Positions 30,873 to 39,302 of a stretch of 64,000 nt of DNA are shown here, one piece after another. Within the stretch, counting starts at the first letter, position 1, and the number at the start of each line of letters is the position of its first letter. A program made the translations under genes and the position numbers. The notes beneath the pieces are model-generated. The model saw nothing but the letters and a program-made list of their open reading frames with translations. It was not told the DNA's origin and did no database searches. Source of the DNA: Tieghemostelium lacteum (taxonomy: Eukaryota; Evosea; Eumycetozoa; Dictyosteliales; Raperosteliaceae); assembly GCA_001606155.1 (NCBI GenBank), contig LODT01000022.1:186001-250000 (forward strand), read 5' to 3'.

Positions 30873-32588
30873 TTATTTTAATGAAGTTTCAATAAAATAT
30901 TCTAATGCTATATCATTTAAAATATTTTCATTATTATTAATAAAATGAATGGAGAAAATGTGGGAGATATTATTTTCCAAAACCTTTTTAAAATGGTTAA
31001 AATCAGATTTGGTTAGATTCGAAGTACCAGGTGAAGATATTCTTAGATGTTGAATATTGTGATTTTGTTCCAATACAGAACAAATTAATTTTAGATAGGT
31101 ACTCTGGTCTAATGGTGTTTCAGGTATATCATACAATTCTAATAATTCAATAGATTGAAGATTTCTATTGAGAATGAGAGATTCTGTCAATGATTCTAAA
31201 TTATCCCAAAATGTAATTCTATTCATAGATAAATCAGTAAGAGATGGGTGATGGAAATCTTTTAGAAATTGGCAAAGTGGTGGAGATGTTAGTGAAGTTG
31301 AAATGGTAAGGTTCTGTATATATTTGTTGATTTTCAGTGATTCATAGAAATGGGATTCAAATTGAGCTATATCATCAGTTTCGGTAAGTAGAATGTCAGA
31401 TCCGTAAACTAAAGTCTTTAGGTTTGGTGAATTTAATTTCAAAATTTCATAAACGGTACTGATATTACCAGGCCCTTCAATGTGCATAACTTTTATATTA
31501 GTGTGATAGATTTTTATATATTTGAATAATAAACTGTTTAGTATCAGTTCATTGGAATCTATATATATGGTATGAATAGATGATGTTACTTTCCATTGAC
31601 GATACAAAGCTTTTATGTTGGTTTTTTGTAGTGTTGTATTGGTTAACTTTAGAGTAGGTTTACATTTTCTAAATGGTCCATCTGAAATTATATGTAAATC
31701 CAATAGCTTTGTATTTCTATTTAGACCTTCAATTACGGAATCAATATTACATGTGTAGGTTTTGGGTTTTAATTTAAAAAATAGCAATTTATTATTCTCA
31801 GAGAGAATAGATAGAATCATAGAAGATATTTCTCTGTAATCCAGCTCTGCAAAGATAGACAGAGAATTCAAATGCTCCAATTCTCTAGTAATCAACAATA
31901 TTGTGTATTGATGTATATTTCTAGCATTGAGTGATAAACTCACTAAATACTTTAGGTTTTTAAGTGGGTCGAAATTGAAATTAACTGCCGCTGGTTTTAA
32001 TATTCGCAAAGAAATTCTATTTAAATTCTCTAATGGTTGTAACAATCCATCTAGATCTATAGTTATTTCACCAGATTCAGATGACTGAAGATCACCTAAA
32101 AAATCACAAGATAAATTATCCACGGATTTTGGTAGTTCTTTGGTATCATCACTTGAGATAATGTCCTGTTTACCAAATATGACACTTAGATTCTTTAGAT
32201 TCTCTGATGAGGGTACAAATAGTTTACTACTATACTTTGAGATGACATTGTATCCCAAATATAAACTTTCTAGATTCCCTCGGATACAATCATACGCCTC
32301 TTTAGAGTATTCATTTATAAGTTCTTCATCATTCAAATGAAAATCATAACCTAAATCCAATGAGATAGGTACTAGTTTGTTTAAACATAATTTTAGAGAT
32401 TCTATATTATATACATGTTTAGTTATATTCTTTCTGATCAGTGGAACTATCTTATCCTTAAAATCTTTAGATACTAATGAAATCAATTTTAAAAATTTTA
32501 TAGATAACTCTTCTTTGAAAAAATAACTGTAAAGGTGTTTCAATATCTTTATTACTATATACATAGGTAAAGATGGGTTACTGTTCAT
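30873..32588 (-). CDS. F-box/LRR-like paralogue F
   Basis: Single exon, 571 codons, ATG at 32586-32588. The N-terminus (LPMYIVIKILKHLYSYFF, KLISLVSKDFKDKIVPLI) matches E and G. Leucine-rich segments include LKNLSVIFGKQ, LNRISLRILK and LTDLSMNRI. The start codon lies only about 110 bases from the left end of the two-gene transposon, so its upstream region is now mostly transposon sequence. Function unknown. Confidence 0.75.
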   Translation of the reverse strand: MNSNPSLPMYIVIKILKHLYSYFFKEELSIKFLKLISLVSKDFKDKIVPLIRKNITKHVYNIESLKLCLNKLVPISLDLGYDFHLNDEELINEYSKEAYDCIRGNLESLYLGYNVISKYSSKLFVPSSENLKNLSVIFGKQDIISSDDTKELPKSVDNLSCDFLGDLQSSESGEITIDLDGLLQPLENLNRISLRILKPAAVNFNFDPLKNLKYLVSLSLNARNIHQYTILLITRELEHLNSLSIFAELDYREISSMILSILSENNKLLFFKLKPKTYTCNIDSVIEGLNRNTKLLDLHIISDGPFRKCKPTLKLTNTTLQKTNIKALYRQWKVTSSIHTIYIDSNELILNSLLFKYIKIYHTNIKVMHIEGPGNISTVYEILKLNSPNLKTLVYGSDILLTETDDIAQFESHFYESLKINKYIQNLTISTSLTSPPLCQFLKDFHHPSLTDLSMNRITFWDNLESLTESLILNRNLQSIELLELYDIPETPLDQSTYLKLICSVLEQNHNIQHLRISSPGTSNLTKSDFNHFKKVLENNISHIFSIHFINNNENILNDIALEYFIETSLK

Positions 32589-32702
32589 TTTATCAAACTA
32601 TTAAAATAAAAATCTAAAAAATAAAAAAAATCAACTTTAAAAGTTATTATAGATATCACTATTTATAAATCATTGGTAGGAACCATGTTAGACGGCATTT
32701 AA

Positions 32703-32749
32703 CCGTGGAAATCACATATGTTTGAAGTTGTGTGTAACTATACATGAAT
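32703..32749 (+). repeat. Left terminal inverted repeat of the transposon
   Basis: 47 bases beginning CCGTGGAAATCACATATG. The reverse complement of 35531-35577 differs only at positions 23 (A/T) and 32 (G/A). TTAA directly precedes it. Confidence 0.92.
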
Positions 32750-32799
32750 GTTGTTTAAATTATGTATTAAACTGTAAAATGTTTATTTATATATAAAAA

Positions 32800-33940
32800 T
32801 CATTCATCATCAGTTGAGTATAATGTCTCATCACTTGCATATGAATCATCTTCATCATCATCTTCGTCATCTTCAACATCTTCATCTTCATCATCTTCAT
32901 CATCTTCATCATCTTCTTCATCTTCTTCACTAGATAAAGATTCACCACTAGTAACTGATTCATCATCACTAATATCCATATCAGAGATTTCAGAATCACT
33001 TTCTAAATCTTCATTATGACCTGAATACTCGTTAGTACTTTTGAGAAGATCTACATGGAGCGGTTTCTCTTTAATATCCAGATTCGTGAGATATACACAT
33101 ATAGTAAACACAGTTTTGTGTTTTAATCTGGGAGCTCTAAATGGTGTTGACAAAATTTTAAAACGCTTTAAACGACCAAAGTAATTTTCTACAATTACTC
33201 TGTTGGAATTTATAACATAATTGTACATCCTATCCTCACTACTTAGTAAGTCTCCTTTAATTGGCGTTAGAATTTTGCTTTCTAGTTCATTTGATTGGAA
33301 TCCTTTGTCTCCAATGAAACGCTCTTCAGCATCCAGTCTATTCACCAAATTTGATTCTCTAAAAAGTGTGATATCATGATATCTCCCAGCTTTAGGTCCA
33401 TATAAGAAAACTGCCAGACCAGTTCTCAAACCAACTCCAACTATATATTTGTAACAGTGGTTTTTGTGCTTATAGCTGTAATATTCTTTCTTATCATGTT
33501 TGTTGAGCGGGTTTTTTATTGGACATGCTGTCCCGTCGATGGCAACAGCAGCAAAACCTCCTAAAGGGGTGTCAATTTTGTTGAGTTGGTAACGATTTTG
33601 GTTATCCTGTCGATTAAAATTTTAATTAATAAAATGGTGAATTTTAAATAACACAAAAAAAAAATTGTTTTTTACTCACCTTACCTAAACTTTTCACAGA
33701 TATAAGATATAACGCAGAAGCTACCGACCAAATATGGTTACCTACAGTTTTTCGAGAATAATTCGTTGTTTCAGAAAGGGTCACCATAGATTGGTTGGAT
33801 ACGATAAATTTAAGAAACTCCTGGAAATGCACAAGAGTAATAGTTGGTTTTAATTTTTGACATTTTTCAAGTAATCTTCTTTTGGTGGATCTAGACACTC
33901 CATAAACCCGTCTGTGATCCTCTTCATTAATTATTACCAT
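32800..33940 (-). CDS. DDE_Tnp_4-type transposase
   Basis: Two exons, 33940-33680 and 33606-32800, with a 73-base intron (GTGAGT...GACAG), give 355 residues. Exon 1 has a helix-turn-helix-like stretch (FLKFIVSNQSM ... NYSRKTVGNHIW). Exon 2 holds the catalytic core: AIDGTACPIKNP (first Asp), KEYYSYKHKNHCYKYIVGVG, PKAGRYHDITLFRES (second Asp) and VIVENYFGRLKRF (Glu), followed by an acidic Asp/Glu-rich tail of about 70 residues. The order and spacing fit DDE superfamily 4 endonucleases of the PIF/Harbinger/IS5 group. These cut the inverted repeats and move the element. No stop or frameshift breaks the frame. Confidence 0.85.
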
Positions 33941-34307
33941 TTTATTAATATTAACTATTTTAGATACATTTTTTTTTTTTTTTTTATTTTTTAAAATGCG
34001 AATTAATTAAAAAATTTGGCATGTTTGTTTACCACACGAGTATTTATTAAATTTCCAAAGTTGGGAATTTGAGTGTGGAATAAACTTGGGAATACGTTAT
34101 TATTGTAAAAGATACATTTATAGTGTAATAATAAAAAATCAGGGAATTCCACCTACGCAATCGGGAAATTTCCCAACTTTTATAAAGGAAAATTATATTG
34201 ACAAAGGTAATTTAATTTCACAACTAGGGAAAATTTATTTCACAACTCATTTTAATTTTGGCTAACTAAATATACAATCTTTCCTATATTTAAAATAATT
34301 GTTTCAA
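33941..34307. promoter_or_regulatory. Bidirectional spacer of the transposon
   Basis: This AT-rich interval lies between the start codons of the transposase and accessory genes and must hold both promoters. A run of about 16 T lies just upstream of the transposase start. A TGGGAAATT-like sequence recurs in both orientations around 34050-34240 (GGGAATTT, GGGAAATTTCCC, GGGAAAATT), which could be a protein-binding array; this is by eye only. Confidence 0.45.
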
Positions 34308-35486
34308 ATGGTTAATTTCACAAAAGTTGAGAGAGACTATGTTAAAGGTTTATTTCATACAGGTAATGCAGGTTCAGATGATGACGTTTTAAATGAATTC
34401 AAGTCTCATTTCCCACAATCTAATCATAGAGATGAGACCATTTTTAAACTAATTGAAGAATGTCGAGCCAACACAAGCTCTGATAAAGGTGCTACAGCAA
34501 TGCAGAGCCTGTCTGGGTATTCCAAAAAATTAAATAATGCTCAGGTATGTATAGACGTATTCAAAATAATATAATGTCAATCTGTAAATATTAATATTAA
34601 TTAAAATATTAGGAAACTAAAAATAGTAGTTCCAAAAGATCTCATGAACACTCTTCCAAATCTGACTCTAGAAATTTACCAGAATTATCAGCTATGGAAA
34701 GAATGCTAAATACCAAAAAAATGAAAGCTGAAGATTATATTGTATTGACCAAACCTACCCATTTTGGCAACCCATTAGTAATTAAAACCCCTCATATGAT
34801 AGTGTTCATATTTACCAACACCAGTGAAAAAGTTTGTGAATTTTTGGACAAAGGAATTGAAACTATTACAAATGCAGATGGTTCAACTAGTCAAAGACTC
34901 TACATCAAAGCAGAACACTCTTCATACACTGAAGCAGATATTCAGGTTATAATCAATATAGTCTCTGGTCTTCCATTGCATAGTACCATTGAAAAATATT
35001 GTGTATGTGTATATTATAACCTTTAATTTTAATCTTATAAGTCAAACTAATCCCATCTTTAAAATATAGTATGTTTTACCTAAACTGAAACCTTCTTTAA
35101 AATACACAACAGTTGAGAATCTTGAATCCTCTAGATTTCAAAAGTGCATAGCTGTTATTATTGAAGAAAAATCAGATGAAGAAATGAATATTAATAATAA
35201 TAATATCAATTATGATAATTTAATGAGATTATTTCAACAAGCTCAAAATAATAATAATAACCACAACAATAACAACAATAATAACAATAATCACAGAGAT
35301 AGAGAACCTATACCAAATAGACACAGCAGAAGCAGAAGTAGAAGTAGAAGTAGAAATAGAAGTAGAAGTAGTAGTAGAACTCCTCCAAGAAATCATAGAG
35401 AACAAAATGATGTTCAAGAAAGAGTAGTAAATCCAAATCACAACTTATCACTTAATTCTATTGATAAAGCAAAAAGAAGAAAATAA
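34308..35486 (+). CDS. Transposon accessory protein with SR-rich tail
   Basis: Three exons, 34308-34544, 34613-35002 and 35070-35486, with GT-AG introns of 68 and 67 bases, give 347 residues. The first 55 residues (FTKVERDYVKGLF ... FKSHFPQ ... ETIFKLIEECR) look like a helix-turn-helix DNA-binding segment. A middle domain (about 105-250) has no recognised family. An Asn-rich stretch is followed by an Arg-Ser dipeptide tail (about 300-325) and a basic C-terminus, suggesting nuclear location. In PIF/Harbinger elements the second gene is a Myb/SANT-like protein that brings transposase to the ends. This protein occupies the same place but I see no clear Myb domain. No similarity to neighbouring host genes was seen. 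Confidence 0.75.
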
Positions 35487-35530
35487 ATTACATTCTTGTT
35501 TATATTACCTTTTCACTTATTTAAATAAAT

Positions 35531-35577
35531 ATTCATGTATAGTTATACACAACTACAAACATATGTGATTTCCACGG
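35531..35577 (-). repeat. Right terminal inverted repeat of the transposon
   Basis: Mirror of 32703-32749 with two mismatches. TTAA follows directly at 35578-35581, and the last three bases of the host gene G (TAA on the minus strand) are part of that TTAA. Confidence 0.92.
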
Positions 35578-37212
35578 TTAATTAACAAAATTCTTTGACA
35601 AGATGTTGAGAAGTGGTTGGTCATTGGGGTAATTGCATATATTTAGATTATATATATGAGAGAGATTTGATGATAGTACTGTTTCAAAGTGTAGTAAATC
35701 GTTATCATTGATACATAGTTTTCTATCGGGAGGTGTTATCTTAAGTCTGTGAATTTGATTATTATGTTTTATAATGGAGCATATCAAATCTAGATATATA
35801 CTGTGATCTAGTGAATATGTTTCTTTGGTGGATATGCTAAATTGGTTCAGATTTCTATTGTTAATGAGGAATTTGACTATAGTTGTCAATTGATCCCAAC
35901 CTACTAGTTGACCCAAGGTCAGTGATGTCAATGATGGATGACTTAAGTCTAGTATGGTACATAGTGTACTTGAATGTACTAAATTTGTTAATACCAATGT
36001 ATTAATATATCTATTGGATTTCAGTGATTCTATAAAATTACCAGGTTCAATTTCAATGCCTCTGAAACCTGTGTGAATTTTTTTTAAATTTGGTAAATTC
36101 AGGAAAAGTAACTTTGATATTCCTTCTGCATTTTCATCCAAATTAAGTGTTACCTCAATTACATTGTTATGAAACATTTTCATTGATTCACACAGGCTAT
36201 CAGTTAAATCAGATTCTGAAATTTCAATAAACTTTAATGACGATTTTCTAGACCAACAATAATACAGTTCTTTTACATCACATTTTTTAAGTGTATTATT
36301 GGTAATCAGTTGTCTATCTATACATTCTAATTTTGGGTAATCGATATATAGTGTTTTCAATGACCAGTTCATATTAATAGCAGTGATAATGGATGTGGTA
36401 TCTAGTTGATCAGTCTTAAATGAAAATGATAGAAAATTTAACTTATTGTCACTGAGTATGCTTTGAAACCATATAGATAAATTATCACCTTGCAGTCTTA
36501 CTAATCTAATCTTTTTCAATAGAGTCAGTCTCCTGGAAATTGACAGTATTACAGAAGGGTCCATCAATACATCAAAACTTAGAGTTTCTATTTTTGGTAA
36601 ACAAGTTGAAAATTCATCTACATTGATATCCAAACCACTAGTTTGAAATGAAAGTGATAATGACTTTATATTCTTCAGTGGTTTTAAATATCTTTGTACA
36701 ATGGTCGAGAAAATCAGTTGTGTAGTAGAGTGATTGAAAATCATAAATACTCTCTCTAATGACTGAGGAAGTGAGACCACCTCACAATCATCTATATATT
36801 GGTTAAATGAAATAGTTAAATTAACTAATTTCTCAGATGTGTGTTCAAATATTCTGTTACCGTACTCTATGATTAGTTGTTCATCTAGATTGATATTTTG
36901 TATATTACCTCTAATAACATTATAATTAACATTTAAGTAGTCTAGTATGCTTGTAGGATTTAATATTAAATCTATTGTCTTTTTCTTTTGAAATACTAAT
37001 GCTTTTTCTAGTTGTATGATATTATTTACATATAAGTGAATATCACTAATTAGAGGCACAATTCTATCTCTACAATCCTTTGATACTAATGATAATAAAT
37101 TTAAATATTTTATACGATTATTATATGATATATAGTTGTAAAGAACTTTTAAAATCTTTATGATTAAATATCTAGGTAAAACACTATAATTAACTGAAAT
37201 GTTGTTGTTCAT
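35578..37212 (-). CDS. F-box/LRR-like paralogue G
   Basis: Single exon, 544 codons from the ATG at 37210-37212; the open frame extends upstream but with no earlier ATG. The N-terminus (LPRYLIIKILKVLYNYI, NLLSLVSKDCRDRIVPLI) groups it with E and F. Leucine-rich segments follow (LVNLTISFNQ, LKKIRLVRLQ, LTSLTLGQLV). Its stop codon (35578-35580) is formed by the TTAA target site of the transposon: the insertion abuts it and leaves it intact. Before the insertion its stop lay only about 110 bases from the start of F. Confidence 0.75.
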   Translation of the reverse strand: MNNNISVNYSVLPRYLIIKILKVLYNYISYNNRIKYLNLLSLVSKDCRDRIVPLISDIHLYVNNIIQLEKALVFQKKKTIDLILNPTSILDYLNVNYNVIRGNIQNINLDEQLIIEYGNRIFEHTSEKLVNLTISFNQYIDDCEVVSLPQSLERVFMIFNHSTTQLIFSTIVQRYLKPLKNIKSLSLSFQTSGLDINVDEFSTCLPKIETLSFDVLMDPSVILSISRRLTLLKKIRLVRLQGDNLSIWFQSILSDNKLNFLSFSFKTDQLDTTSIITAINMNWSLKTLYIDYPKLECIDRQLITNNTLKKCDVKELYYCWSRKSSLKFIEISESDLTDSLCESMKMFHNNVIEVTLNLDENAEGISKLLFLNLPNLKKIHTGFRGIEIEPGNFIESLKSNRYINTLVLTNLVHSSTLCTILDLSHPSLTSLTLGQLVGWDQLTTIVKFLINNRNLNQFSISTKETYSLDHSIYLDLICSIIKHNNQIHRLKITPPDRKLCINDNDLLHFETVLSSNLSHIYNLNICNYPNDQPLLNILSKNFVN

Positions 37213-37300
37213 TTTACTCTGACTAAAAAAAATACTCAATATTTTGCACCATAATCGATTTTAAGATTATAATAAAAAGTTTATATAAAGGTATTAATAG

Positions 37301-37774
37301 TTAAATATTTTTAGGATCACGTCTAATGTGGATACCATAGTTACCAATCCATACTGTAAATTTCCAATGAGGAGACTTAAAAGAGGTATCTAAGATCAAT
37401 TGGAGTGAGTTAATGAGATGGTCAGTTTTTTCACGATGTGAGTTATTAGAGTTAATACTGATTGCCAATCTATTTAGAAAGACTTCTGCACCACGCCCAG
37501 GTATTAGAATTCCTTCCAATTTACCACCTTGTAATGTCTTTATAAGTTCTATACAGATTTTTGTATTACTTTGTTTTTCTTTTTCTTCTCTTTGTTCTTC
37601 TTCATTCAGTGATTGAAAGAATTGATTTGTCATGCCCATAATGACATCCCATTCTTTTTTGGATTGTTCTTCCATTGCCACTCTATCACTTTCCTCTAAA
37701 TCTCTTATAGCATCCATTGGAGAGCAACTAGACTTTTTAGAACAGCCACCATTATTTAGAATACTATAATTCAT
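37301..37774 (-). CDS. Unrecognised 157-residue protein
   Basis: Single open frame, ATG at 37772-37774. The N-terminal half is acidic and likely helical (AIRDLEESDRVAMEEQSKKEW, EEEQREEKEKQ). The C-terminal half is better conserved in character, with KLEGILIPGRGAEVFLNRL and a Trp/Phe-rich end (HWKFTVWIGNYG). No signal peptide or membrane segment. It lies between gene G and the proton channel, all on the same strand. I do not recognise the family; the codon use and composition look like a real gene. Confidence 0.6.
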   Translation of the reverse strand: MNYSILNNGGCSKKSSCSPMDAIRDLEESDRVAMEEQSKKEWDVIMGMTNQFFQSLNEEEQREEKEKQSNTKICIELIKTLQGGKLEGILIPGRGAEVFLNRLAISINSNNSHREKTDHLINSLQLILDTSFKSPHWKFTVWIGNYGIHIRRDPKNI

Positions 37775-37974
37775 TTTAAACCTTTTATTCTATTTTATCT
37801 GAATTCAGAATTAATTGAATAAAAATTCAAAATTTACATAGTAACTAACATTTAAATAATAAATACTATTCTAATAATAATTAAAATACATTATTTAATT
37901 AAGGTATTTTATAAAAAGGGGAGGAGGGTATAGTTTAGGGGGGTGAGATATTTTTAAAAATATATAATTTTTGA

Positions 37975-38910
37975 CTATGCTATTTGGTCAAATTTTCCAT
38001 CTGAATTTATATCTTCATCACTTGTTAGGTCGTCATCATCATATTCATTGTTATTATTTTCATTATTTTTTGGAATAATTGGATCACTACTGAGTACAGG
38101 TGATGAGTTGAAAGATGTTAATGTTGTCTGTGATGTTGTATTTGGGCTTGTGATTGTTGAAACCGTTTCACCATACTTCAATTTGAGTAAGTGAATCTCA
38201 TGATTGAGACCTCTAATTTCAATAGCCTGTTTTTTAATCTTCTTTTTCATGTCTTTTTGTTTCTTTGTAGCTTCAGTATCTACAGTAACCAATATACCAT
38301 GCCCTATTCTTACAATTCTCCATAATCTAAAGACAACTAATAATGCACCTACTTTATCTTTAAAAACTGTTTCTACAATGATACTTATAGTAACAATAAC
38401 AGCATCAAAAACATAAAGTGGATGTTTAAAAAAATCTCTACCAAATGCAACTAATAACAATATAGCTTCAAGTTCAAATAATCCTAAAATCTGTTTTCAA
38501 ATATTGCTTAATTGTTAATATTCACATAATTGTTCAAAAACCAAGTGGGTTAGTGGGATTTAATACTTACAACTAAAGTAGAAATAGTGAAAACATTTTC
38601 AGCTTTCTCAACGTCTTCTGGTATCTCGTGGTGTTCTTTACATTTATAATGTTCGTCTAAAAACAATTCAGTGATAACTATAATTAAATCTAACATGATT
38701 AAACCAACTATAAAATATTGAACTATTTAAGGTGATTTAATTAAATATCAGTATAGGGGTATCCTATAAATCTTATTAAAGATAAATACATTTTGTAGAT
38801 TCTAAAAATAAACCAAGTTGCTTTCTCCATGGTTTTCTTTTTTGATGAGTATCTTTGTGAATTACAAAATGAAATGGAAATTTATATTCTATTTGGGTTA
38901 CTTGAACCAT
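37975..38910 (-). CDS. HVCN1: Voltage-gated proton channel (Hv1/HVCN1 type)
   Basis: Three exons, 38910-38790, 38722-38571 and 38490-37975, with introns of 67 and 80 bases, give 262 residues. S1 contains FQYFIVGLIMLDLIIVITELFL with the selectivity-filter Asp (residue 52). S2 runs through FTISTLVVILGLFELEAILLL, S3 through YVFDAVIVTISII (Asp 120), and S4 carries FRLWRIVRIGHGI, the Hv1 signature RxWRxxR with three gating Arg (146, 149, 152). A Lys-rich coiled coil follows S4, as in dimeric Hv1, then a Ser/Asn/Asp-rich tail. There is no pore domain. Hv1 channels extrude protons during depolarisation and acid load. In human Hv1 an Asn follows S4 at the position occupied here by His. Confidence 0.88.
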
Positions 38911-39302
38911 TTTAGATGTTTAAACACATATATATGTGTTCAATGAAATATAATATGAATTAATGAAAAATTAAAAAAAAAAAATAAATCACCCATGTGT
39001 TTGTAGATATTTTTTTCAAAAGCAATGAGCGAAATATCGGGATTGTATTTTTAAATTAAAAAAAAAATTGAAAAGTCATTTTAACGGGTAAAAATTCAAA
39101 ATTAATACACTCTATATTTATCATTTACAGTGTTAAAATAAAATTTCTAACTAATTTAATTTATAACCCCCTTTTTAGAATTTTATTTGAACAGATAACA
39201 ATTTTTGTTTTTTTAAGAAACACAAAAAGAAGATAGATATGATCTGATATGTTTTTTCTAAATTTATTTGTATTTGTAAGCTTTTAAGATAACAATATAA
39301 TA
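38911..39302. other. Divergent intergenic spacer
   Basis: Lies between the Hv1 gene and the IPT/TIG gene, which point away from each other. AT-rich with several A and T runs. No gene or RNA recognised. Confidence 0.6.

Larger units (their letters stand above)
32703..35577. mobile_element. Two-gene DNA transposon, DDE_Tnp_4 (PIF/Harbinger-like), apparently intact
   Basis: The element is 2875 bases long, with 47-base terminal inverted repeats (32703-32749 and 35531-35577) that match at 45 of 47 positions. It is flanked by TTAA at 32699-32702 and 35578-35581, the apparent target-site duplication. Inside are a transposase gene on the minus strand (32800-33940) and a second gene on the plus strand (34308-35486). 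They are divergently transcribed from a 367-base centre and end within about 50 bases of the repeats. Both frames are open after removal of plausible introns and the DDE residues are present, so the copy looks recent and possibly autonomous. PIF/Harbinger elements also carry two genes, but usually make 3-base TWA duplications; TTAA is unusual for them. Confidence 0.85.

Noticed and set aside
32703-35577. PiggyBac assignment for the intact element because of the TTAA duplication
   Set aside because: The transposase has the DDE_Tnp_4 motif order (AIDGT, RYHD, VENYFGRLK), not the PiggyBac DNFFT/MGGVD motifs.
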